DNA of 64,000 nt from Formicarius rufipectus (Eukaryota > Chordata > Aves > Passeriformes > Formicariidae). Of this stretch, positions 10,701 to 22,700 are shown piece by piece. The notes beneath the pieces are model-generated. The model was not told the origin of the DNA. It made no database searches and saw only the letters and a list, made by a program, of their open reading frames with translations. The stretch spans positions 324,684 through 388,683 of the forward strand of contig VXAU01002436.1 of the NCBI GenBank assembly GCA_013399695.1, given 5' to 3'. A program made the translations under genes and the position numbers. How positions within the stretch are numbered: position 1 is the first letter of the stretch; each line of letters opens with the position of its first letter.

Positions 10701-13700
10701 ATTCACTGACTGCCTAGAGCCACTGATTTACAGTCACCCTCTTCTAGTGGAGTCCTTTAATCCATCTTGGATGGACACCACTTCCAGTCCCAGCTGGAGG
10801 ATTCTAAGATTGCCCCAGCTGGTTTACTGGCACCCAGATTACTGGGCAGCCCAGGTGCCTCTGCTCTCATTACCTAAATCCTCCTCATTTTTAACACCTT
10901 CTCCAATTTAAGGCATGTGCAAACCTCAACAGTAAGCAGCTGTGTTTCTTTTAGGCCTTTGCTAATAGCATTGAACGCTCCCCAACTCGAGTCAAGCTGG
11001 GGTTTGCCTGGACCACACCTGCACAAAGACCTGCTTAGGTCATTTTTAAATCTTTCTTATTCAAAACCTTTTTGGTGGCAAATGATGTGCCTTGAACTTA
11101 AATACACATCACCAGCACACAAAAATGAACCTTATAATCTTATTTAACTGGAGAGACAAGGTTCGTGTGACCATTTCTACTCCCAGAAAGCTATGGATGC
11201 TGGTTTTAATTACACCCCCTATACATTCTTGAGTAAGCCCCATTTATTCTGACTGGAATCAATACCTGACCAGGACCTCAGGATTACTGGGATCATCTAT
11301 TTGGGCCTTGGAGTGTCACTGTTCTGCAAACTCTCTTTGGATTTCTGGAACTGCCTTTGCCATTGCAGTAGAAATAGGGCTGTTGAAAGGGAACTGCCAT
11401 CCCCTGTAAGGCTGTAACCACAGCTTTTAACTCTGCCCTCACACCAGTTGCTGGGGGTGTCACTCCCAGCTCTCAAACTCAGCTGCTGCATGGAAGAGCA
11501 GTGAGAGGAATTTTCTTTTGCAACAGTCCAGACTTACTGTGCTGTCAAATATGGTACTGCACTGGCACTGCAGGGTCTCCTTCTAGGAGGCAACACTACC
11601 TTTCACAAGAGGAGTCACAGAATGTACCACTTACTTATTATCATTGTTTAGACTATCCGTCGGCTGCTGGTACTGCCCGTTCATTCTGCTCTCTTTACTG
11701 CAACACACACACACACAAAAATCCAGTCACTTAAAGCAGAGGCTCCCCAAAACCCAGGAAACAGGTCTGACATGACACAGCCTGCTGGCTGAATCCACGT
11801 CCTTACTCCAAAAGGCTGCTGAGCATCACGGGGCTGATTAGGATGCTGAAGATGCTTTATTTGCTCTCACAGCAATGCTACAGCCCCATTTCTGCTCCTG
11901 GTCAAGGCTTCAGTGCTGCAAATACACATCGGTTTACGTCAAATGTTTTAGCCAAAAAGCTTCAAGACAGGTTAAGATTAGATTTGTACTTGAAGCCTGG
12001 GAGAATATCTAATTACATCAATCCTTTATCTTGTGATGGGTCAATCATCCTGGCTCTGACTTGTAAATGCATTTTGTGTTTTGACAGCAGCAATAGGATT
12101 ATGCTGTTGATTTCAGAGCTGGTAAAATTCAGACTCCAGAGTTATGCCTGCTGATTATCCCACCTCTATTCCATCATGCTGGATACCTTCCATCAGCAGA
12201 GCCTGTTCTATCCAGGGAGAATTCACCACAGAGGAACAGGGAAGTCTCAAAATCTCCAGAATATATGGGAATAAATCATATATCCATAATGTAACACTAT
12301 TTAACAGAGCCTTCGGGCTCTCCTTTCTCTCCTGGTAGAAGCATCTATTTTTTTCCAGGGAAAGGGGGAGGGCAGGCAAAGCTTGAAATAGACAGTAAAC
12401 TTTTAATACCAAACAGAGCCCAATCTATTAAGAGATGCCATGTTTTGGGGCTTTCTGCATTGCTTCAGATAGAAATTAAATCTGAAAATCCTCTTGTATA
12501 TTTGCATGGAATACCTGACAAATACTCATTAACTGAGCTGATTAAATTCCTTTCATAAAGGTGTATTTATATAAATGCCATCTCTTCCACAAACCTGGGA
12601 GGTGGGGGAAGTCTTGCTGTTTCTGTTTAAACAATAATTAGAAATATCTATTTTAATCTGGACTATGTTTTTGCTTCTTACAACAGAAGTTGAATGTACA
12701 AAACAAAAAAAATAGATTTGCATATGTGCAAGACTAAAGAGGAAGGACTTTTGTAACTTCAGCAATATAAGGTTAAGGCTAGTCTGGATAACTGCACAGG
12801 AGGGTTGGTGGGTGGGAACTCAGGTGATGGGATCAAGGCAAAGATCTGAAGGCAGGATGGATCAGAGTCTATAAATTTAACTGGCAACAAGAAACATAAG
12901 ACACAGTAATTAAAAATAAATCCTTTTCTGGCACATGAAACTCAACAGTTTATCTAAAAATGAGCTTAGAAGAGCTGCACCTTCCAAGGAGAAGCTCCCA
13001 GCAGTACCAGCACTGCAGATACTGCTGCATCCCTCAAGGCTGAGCCATGCCTGATGCTGCACATGCATGAATGGTGAGCAGGTCTGGGGGATTCTGCACT
13101 TGGTACACACCTGGAAGCCATGAAAGGTGTCATGTCCAGCTCCAGGGGAAACGAGACATACGTAGTGATCTTCCGCCTCAGTTTGGCTGAGTGTTCAAAC
13201 CGCTGCAGGCAAAGGGGAACAGGGGTTGCTCTTTAGACAAAGACTGAGTTTTATGGCTTTTATAAACCGTCCTAAGCTTAAAAACAACATGAAAGCATAT
13301 TAAGACAGTACTGCAGCAACACCCCCAGATTTCTCCTACCAGCTCTATGGGCTGGGAACCCCCATGTAAATTCTAGCACATTCCTGCCAGGAAAATAAAC
13401 CACCATTTGTGGGCTCAATATTAATTAGACTGTTTACCTTAACAGCTCTGTATATAAACTTATTCCCAAATGACATCTAGAAAAAATACACTAAATACAC
13501 TAAACAGAGAGAGCACACACAGTCTTTACTTAAACTAGGATTCATTTGTACTAGGACTGTTCAAGCCCATGGCTGCTGCCTACCCTAGCACACAGAACTG
13601 GTGACAAGTGGATCTTGCCTTCAGATTCACACACTTAATCCACCCATCCAGTCACCTCAAGTGACAGGAGTCAAACCTACACAGGAATACCAATTCAAAT

Positions 13701-16700
13701 TAAAGCAAAAATGGAATATGGTAACAAAAAAAAAAAAGCCTTGTCTCTCAGCCAAAAGGGGCCTGCAATACCCACCATCCTCTCCTCAGCTTCTTGACTG
13801 AACATGACATGGAAACAGGAAAAAATACAGAAAGAGATGAATGAATTTCTATTTAAAGGCAACTTCTCTCTCCATTTCTCAGAAATTCTGCTCTATTTAC
13901 ACTTAAATTATTTTCCAATTGTGATGCTCTAAGAATTCCCCAGCAACAGATCCAGACGTGAAAAGACATCAGAGATGTCTGTAATTCTTTTGTGTTTCTT
14001 TCTTGCTTTAACACATGAAATTTGAATTTTGCACAGACAGGACAACCCAATCACTTATGAAAAGTAATTTATTTTCAAAACGATTTCCAATCAGATACTG
14101 AGTACAGGAAAGGGCTTGAGCATATTCACCCTGACTTGCCCAAAGAGCAGGATCACTAAGATGTATCTTGTTAACTACTCTACAGTAATAAAATCAAAAG
14201 CCCAACACGCCCAAAAACTGCCTCCAAAAGCCAAGCACTCCTGAAACCTCAAGTCAGTCATGCAGGAATCCTCTTCAGGAACATCAGAAAGAGCCAAGGA
14301 GTGACAAAGGAACTGGGCTACTACCCAGTCTAATCAACTAATGTCTTTGGTATGTGCCACTGCTCATCAGCTTGGTTCATCCTCCAGATGCAGCTGAAAA
14401 ACTGCTGGTATATGAACATCTGAAGGCTTGATGGTTCCAAGGTCTGGAATTGCGAATTAAAAAGGGAATTCTTTCCATCTGTAACAGCCTCTCCAGTATG
14501 TGGCACCACTTTTGAAGGATCCTTTGCCTCCTGGCACGAACTGACCTTCACCTGCTGTGATTGCTGCCCACTTTGCACCACATTTCAGACATAAACATTG
14601 TACAGAAATAAACTGAGGGCACCACCATTATCTGCTCTAACTCCACGTGACATCATCTGGTTTGAAAGTGTTCAAAATGGGATGATACAAAAGTGTTTCT
14701 CTGTTGCTACCAGAACTTTTTCATGCTTTTCCTTCAATACAGAGGCATTCTTTCAGTGAAAGTGTAAAAATATTACCATGCAGGATGAGTAAGTGTTATT
14801 GGAGATTGGTGTCTGTGCTGGTTCAGTTATTAGACCAGCTTTCCATCCTGTTTCTGGATTCTGGTTGGTTAAATTCCCACAGACATACTGCAAAGCTACA
14901 TTATAGATAATGTGACACTATCTTAATGGAAAATCTAGCTGGGCAATGCAAGCTGTTCTTTATATGAATTTATATCATAAAAGCTTAGTCAGTGAAAGCC
15001 AGAAGGTATGTCCAGGAATTCAGCTCATCCTCTCAGAGAGGAAATCATGTCCTCTGCTCTCTCAGCCCTCTGTGAACTTACTTTGAGATGAAAACAGGCC
15101 ACAATGGGTAACTTCTTCATAGTGAGTTGTTTGGTAGATTCCTGGTAGCTATGGCAACCACTACATTTGATTTTGGCACTGCTTCCTAGATGTTCTGGCC
15201 TTGTAAACCTAAAAAATATTTTAAAAAGCAAAGAAATGCACAAAACAATCAGGTGATTTTTCACACATGCTGAAAACTTTTACCTGTGGGTCAGTGGTAC
15301 CACAAGAGACAGTCCATGGCTTTTCAGAGTCATTTGGAAAAAAACTACAATAAAACCTATAATAATGTAGAGATCCAAATCTGACACTGATCACTGGTTT
15401 ACTTGGGATCATTGCACTGAAGTATCAGTGCCTGAGAAAGGAGCTCAGTGTTAGTTCATCTCCTACAGCAGAACAGCTAATTTTCATACAGAAAGCAAAG
15501 ACCTTCTTTTTTTTCCCATCAATGCTTTTGGGTTTGAAGAGTCCTCTGCAAGACACTCTTCTGCCTTGTAACCCTCCAGGGCTGGGATCAAAGCTCTGAC
15601 ATGGAAAGGGCTGTAAACACCAAGTTCTTTTCAAAATACAGATACCCTTCTAAAAAAATTGTGTTGACAACTAGAAAAATCGCCTTCAAAAATTTCAGAC
15701 AGAACTACTCAAGGGAGATATGGGAAGAGATCTTTCCAGAGTAGGGAACTGCTCAGAGAACATGCTCTACCTCCATGTTTTCACTACAAACAAAAAGCAA
15801 AATCCCTCTTTTCCAGAAACTCAGCACAGAAAGGCCAGGACCAGGGACTGCCAAGTCCTTTCCTCCAGGTTTACACTTTCCCAGGAAATCAGTCCTCCCT
15901 CCAGAGGCTGCTTTGCAACAAGGATTTTTGAGATGAAAGATTTTGAAATCTAATTGAAACTTGAAACTGGAGATTGTACATTTATGCACACAAAGCATGT
16001 GAGGGCAACTCTGCCTTGCCTTATTCTGATTAACATCAATGCAGCCTCCAGCATTAAATGATACCACAGCCTCTTGGTCTCCCCTCCTGATTCATTAACA
16101 AGATTTCCTTCACCCGGCCTGTGTGTCATCATTCTCTGGTTTGGGGTTTTTTTGTTTCATTATTATTTGTTTTCTCTTAAGTCTCTAAAAAGTCTTATAA
16201 ATGTTATTGTTATGTGAGTGCCCTCCTCTTTCCACTTTTGTGTCATATTCCTGCTCATCCCTCCTTCTTCAATCCAGCTTCAGTTGTGTGGCCACACTGG
16301 ATGACATGAAGTCACACACCTTTCCTTTTTGCTAACTTTTGGGGAAAAACCTGCACCCATCCTCTTTATCCACTGCAGTTCAATTTCTTTCCAAAATCCA
16401 TACTTTTTGAGGGTACCTTTGAACTCAGGTATTTTTCCCTCCTCCTCATCATCTCTGATTCTACTAATATCCATGTTGAAGAAAATCACCAAAATTCAAG
16501 CAGTTTTGCCTCTTGATGCATTCCTGCATCAGTAATTTCTCCTTTGTACTGACGCCCTTCTTTCCTTAAAATTATTGATCTTCACAGTATCAAGAAGGCT
16601 AGAAATCAAAGTTAGAGAATATGAATTTTTGTTTCAGAAGAATTAGCTTTGCCCCAGGCTTCAGGCAACCTCTTCCTCAGACATGTATCTGCAGTTGCCA

Positions 16701-19700
16701 GAAAAAAATTACTTTCAGATCTGCTATAAGGCCCAAGTTAACCACATACAAAGCCATAACTTTCTCTCTGGGTAACTGTTTCCAAAATGCCCAAGTTTCA
16801 GGCCCAGAATTAGCTTTTCCCTTTGAAAGCTCAATTCCTTTAATCCTCAATTACGTCCCTGCAACTCAGCTGGCAGCAGCTGACCTTAGAGCAAAATCAG
16901 ATTCATACCTGTTGGTACTGTTTAGATAAATACGAAATGCATTGTGAACTCTTTGGATGTGCTCTGTTAGCCAACACAACCAAGAACACAGAGCAGCCAC
17001 CAGGGATTTCACTCACTGGTAGCAGCCAGTGCAAAATTTGCTGTCTTTTTGCATTGTGTGTGTCCTGGTTTTAGTAGGCAGATCAGTTTGGCACTGGGTG
17101 GGTGTGGATTATAAACCCTCTGTGTCATTTTTCTCATGAACTGCTCACCAGCAGCTGCCCAGGGCACACCCCACCCCTCAGGGTACAAACTGGGTGTTCA
17201 GGAACTTCTGTGGGATAAGGAAGTTTTCCTGCCTTCACAACTACCTGAGGGGTCATGTCTGCTCAGGGGCCAGCAGGGATGCCAAAAATATGCCAGGATT
17301 GACATCACAGAGTAAATCACCCCTTGTGAAACTCCCCACCCTGGGGGAGGGACTGGGTGTTCCCATCTGAGCCCAAGCAGAGGTAAGCTTGGGGTTTGGG
17401 GACTGGGGGCTCTCTTCAGATCCAGAGGAGGAGCAGAGCCTCAACAGGACTGAGACTGCCCCCAGACTGCTGCCATCATTGTCACCAGCATGTTTCTCCC
17501 TTTCTTCTTACTTGGAATTCAGGGGGCCCACGTGGTGCTCAGCACAGGGGTTGGTGAGCTCCATCCTGCTCATGCCCCGCTGTGCTGGGCTGTACATCTG
17601 TTTTTTGTGGCACAAACGAATTTTCCTTCTGCATCAGTGTATTTTGTGACCTTTTATTAAGTTGTTATTCTGACTTGCAATCCCATCCTGAGTTGGATTC
17701 ATTTCTCCTGCCGGTTTAACTCTAAACCAGCACAGTGTGACAACCGGCTTCGAGTGCTTATTGCCAGCCCTACAGCTGCTGCTCCGAGCCCTCCTTTGCC
17801 TCCTCAGATGCAAACAACTAAAATGTGTAAAAACCATGTCAGGGGGTGGCCAAAGCATCACTCAGCCCCACTGCTGAGGCCACGTGGAGAGCAGGAAGGA
17901 GCCCCCTCCCTCTGGTCGTACCTTCTCAAGCAGTCTGTGAGAGTGGTGGTGCCCGCCACGTGGCTCTCCCCGTTCACCACACTGCCATCAGTGCCTGGAC
18001 TCAGCGGCCAGAAGGGCGTGGAGGAGCCTGGCAAGTCCAAACTGATGTCCCAGAACGGGTCTATCGTCGTGGAGACGCCGCTGTGGGGGAAGGAAAGTTG
18101 TTTAATGCGCCTTTAAAGGAAGCAGAATGAGCAGTCGCTCCCACTTCGGGGGCAACACTAGGTGATTTTAAGGGCTTTGGGATCTCCATCACCCCTAGAG
18201 GGCACTCAGAGATGACAGAAAACAGAGCTGCTCCAGAGTGTTTTCCCACAATTGGTTGTTTTCCTGAATATTTCAAAGCCATACGTTTGGGGAACTGTGT
18301 GTGATGTCCCAAATGCCAAAGGTGAGCATTTAATAAGTTCTTCCACTTGCTGGAGCTCCGTGACACAAAGCAGGGCTACCCTGAGAGGGACCAGTCCTGG
18401 ACAGTATAAACCAGTGAACATCTACGACAACAGCACTCAACCAGTTTAGAAGCTGATCTTCTCTGGTCAAGACACAGAAGATGGTGCTTAAGGTTACTTC
18501 AAAAAAGAGAGAGCCTTTAAATACTTTTGTTGTCCAGCACTGCACTGAATTCAGCTTTGCAATTCCTATCAGCATCTCCTACAGCCTTTGGAATTTCAGA
18601 GGCCAAAGAATAACTTCACCAAGCAGGAGTGTGTGTTCTCCAGCAGGTACGTCTACAAGACAGCTGAAGACAAGCCAAGAGCCAGACTATGGTAAAAGCT
18701 TCTCAAAATTTTATCTTTTCCACTATTTACATTTTTCATTAACTCCAGAAGTTCAGGAGTCTAAGATCCTAGTTTGGAAGCATTTTCTCTTTGTACTTGT
18801 TATGCTTAGTTTTTGAGTTCTCCCTCGAACTAGTGTCTTTCACTCTGCAATCTCATTAAGCCTTCAATATTCTGCCTTTTCCCCCTGCTTCTTTTGTGCA
18901 GAAGTTGTCAATTTATGAAAGAAAACTTCTTTTGTTAAAGTTTCATCAATGTTAATATTGTGTCATAACACATCAAGCTTTGCATTATTGAGGATTCTGT
19001 GGCTCTACCAGGCAAAGAACAAAATTTCCTATGTTTTCCTTACAGTAAATCTTGTGCAAATCCCTCCAGGAAACTGAGAATAAAAGCAGATTCAAACAAG
19101 CCCAGCCCAAGAGCCCATCTGCAGGACAGCAAGAATGCAAGGCAGAACAAAAAACAAGAACTCTGACTTTTGCACTATGGCAACACCAAACATCTCCAAG
19201 AAGAAGTGAGCTTGCTCCAGTACAGAGCAGAACAAAAAATATATTTTTCCTTACTCTTGTAAAACCTTTCTCTCTGGTACTTGAGATTACATGAGGTATG
19301 AGGCTCTTTGAAACCTCTCCTGATGATACAGGAGGCTCCTGACTGAAGGAAGATGTGGTTCAGTATCAGAATTTTCTTCAAATGTAGTTGCAATTATGTA
19401 CTTTCAAATCCAAAGAGATTGTGGAAATCTTTCCCTCATGAACTTGGAAAACAACCTTCTCCAGATTACTGGAGTTTCTATGGATAAGCCCATGGTCCTC
19501 TCTAGGCATTTTCTGGATATGTCTTATATGACAGTTAACTGGCAACTGACAGAATTGTAGAATCTCACAATAATTTGGGCTGGAAGGGATCTTAAAAATC
19601 ATCTCATTCTACCCCTTGCCATGGGCAGGGACATCTTCCACCAGCCCAGGGTGCTCCAAGCCCTGTCCAACCTGTCCCTGGACACTTCCAGGGATGGGGC

Positions 19701-22700
19701 AGCCCGTGCTGGTGCCTCATGATGCTGGTTTTACACAGTTCTTGCCCTGATGGAATTCTGCTGGCATTTATTGATGCTCAAGAAAGAAAAGGTTCAGTGC
19801 ACTGTTGCACTGGAGGGGGTACAGATTCAAATCAGAGCCTGGGATCAGGAAAAAATGACTTACTGGCAGACTTGACAGGTAACATCTGACTGCAGTCCAC
19901 CTGTGAAGATTTGGTCTATGATGCAGTTACAGTGGTTGGGGTTGTTGGCCTTCTTCCCATTATCATCACCTGCAGGAATGCAAACACAGGCTCAGAAGGC
20001 AAAAATCCTCTGAGGGAACAGTGGTTTGTCTTGGACTGTGTTCCTTTAACTCCTTCTAACAAAGGAGTTATATTATATTGCAAGTTCACATCTGCAGTAC
20101 AGAACCCTGAAAACATTGCACATGGAAGAAAACATGGAAACAAGATGAGAACTCCTAGAAAAATACAAAAGATAATCAGAAGGTGACTAAATGCAGTTCA
20201 CTTCTGTACAGGTGATGCTTTAAGCCCATTCAGCTCTTAGGTTCAAGGTGTCTCCCAGGGATTTGCTTTTTACTGCCTGGTACAAACATCAGCTAGCTCC
20301 TAAGACAAAGCAGTTGCCAAGGTAGCTCATGAAAATGAGTATTTAACTTTTTTCCTAATGAACAGAGGGCAGAAACATCAGCAAATGCTACTTTTTAATT
20401 CTATCTGAGTAGGCTCCTGTGAGCAGAGTGGGTTTGTGAAGACCTGTCAGCCCCCCCTGCTCGATGCCTCCACCCCACCCTTTCAACATCATGGTCTTCC
20501 CATACACGTCTTCACCAGTGGGGAAATGAAAGATGTCCTTATCTCAGGTGGGGAGATCCTCATCTGTGTCCCTCTCCAGCTTCTCCAGAGACACAGCAAT
20601 GCCCTGAGTTCCCAAGGGCACAGTGAGTGCATTCCCAGCTTCTGGGGTGAACCAGGAGTGACACACTTTTCCTCTGATTTCCAAGACTGTGCACTAATTA
20701 TGCTCCTTGGGCAGGACAGATTCAATTGGCTTTGCTTTGTAGTCAGAGATGCACACACCAACTATTTCACAACAGCAGCTGATTATTTGGCAAAGGACAT
20801 CTTTAAGATGTCTTTCCATCTCCTACAACACAAACTGCTATGACAGAACTAAGTTTGGCCACATTTCCCAGCGTCTAACTTACTCAGAAGTTATTTACTA
20901 TCTGAAACTGAAATACTAAGATGCTGACTCCTCAAATCACAGCTATTTCTCAAAAACAATTAATTTCTAGTCAAGAAGGTAAAACAAAACCAAAACCTTG
21001 AAAAAAGTAAAAGCATAGTAAAGAAGATGACTTTCCTTATGTCTGTGATGCTCTAGCTGGAGTCTTCTTGCAGCAGGAAGAAATTGGATTATTTTTTCTT
21101 TTCCCCAATGAACCTTTTAAGTTTGTTGAGAAATATTATATAATCTGACAAAGGTTCCACCTCATGCTAAGTGTGGAAAAGCAGCCATAGGTGATACCTA
21201 CTAAGCTGCAATGGGCCACTTGAGTTAATTAGATCCTAAATGCCTCAAGGAAAGCTCTCCCTCAGCTGCTGGATTTAGGTTTTAGAAACTTTTGTTTGAA
21301 TTGCCAAGAAAAGCACATTGTTTCCTTAAAATGGCTCTTGAACAAAATGCTCCAAAATTAGATTTCAAGTGTGTGAGGTTCAAGTCGGGGGTTATCAGAC
21401 CCCTTCTCAGGCATTTCTTGCTGGAAATTTCAGCTAAATCCTACTGAACTTAACAGCTTTTAAAGCTCAGCTAGTGAAGAAGGCACACAAGAGAGACTGC
21501 ACAAAGCATCCTTCACCTACAGAAAAAGCTTAGAAGCTTTAAAGAAAAAAAAAATGTTAAAAATGTACTGGTTTTTATCCTTGTTTTTAAAACTCCACTT
21601 TCCCTTTTTAAAGAATCCACACGCAGCTACCACATCCTTGTTCATGTCCCCATCACAAACGTGATCTCCCTCTGTTTTGTTTGGAGGGGGCAGAGCAGAG
21701 ATTTCTGCCTGGCCCCACAGGTACCAGCCCAGCTGGACACCTTGGCCAGACAGGTCATTCCCACCAACGGGGACAACGAGCTCTCCCTTTTCAATTCCCC
21801 AAGTCCGTCGGGATCAGCGAGGAGAGGTTCTCTAAAGAATACCCTGCAAGCTTGTTCCCAGCAAAACAGAAGGGCATTACCCACTCAACATTATTTCCCA
21901 TGACATTTGGTTGGAGAGGAGGGAAAAAAAGAAAAAAAAAAAAAAAAAAGGAGGAANAAAAAAAAAAAAGGAGTAAGATTACCACCTACTCACACTTGTC
22001 AATATGGAACAGATGCTGAGAGGAGGTAAATTATGCAGCTGAGAACTGGAAGCCACTCGATTGTTGTGCTCAAGTTAAGGTTCCCTTCAACATTTCCATC
22101 TCACAAAGGAGGTTTTAATTTCATGTATTTTTTTATTTTTGTTTTTGAAACTGGTCATAATTCTTACCAGGAGAATCGGCAGCTTCTTCTAAAAGTGGCC
22201 AGCACGAGACTAAAACCAAACTTGAAAATGCATCAATGTACGCAGTAATGTCATTAAGAGAAAGGCAGAAAATTGAGTTCAGAAGTTTGAATACCAATTA
22301 AATGCAAAAACCCCACAGAAGTTACTGTTATGTCTGTGCAATAACTAAGCATATTAACTTGTGTTCAAATATATAGGCATGTCATATACTACTAAAGGTA
22401 AATAATATGTAGCAACTGCCAGAGCAGCTCTAGGTAACTTTTGAACATTGCTTTTGCTATAAAGCAGCTTTGCCTCCATTTTCCACTCTGCACTTAAAAC
22501 GAGAAAAATGAAGTCAAGAACTGCCACATTTTAAAAGGAGAATTTATCAAAACAAGACATTAATGTTAGCATTCCTGCTTTACTTTGTCCCCTGGTGTTC
22601 TGAGCATGTGCCTGTTATTTATGACACAGCAGTGTACACACAGATCTATATGGATTGTAGCAGCTGACATGTTTCACAAGCATATGCTGTATCAGTCCTA

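Larger units (their letters stand above)
15209..17921 (-). other. USP22 intron 8
   Basis: GTACGA donor after exon 8 and ATTTTTTAG acceptor before exon 9. It holds the solo LTR at 17061-17734; the rest is unique AT-rich sequence. Confidence 0.9.
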
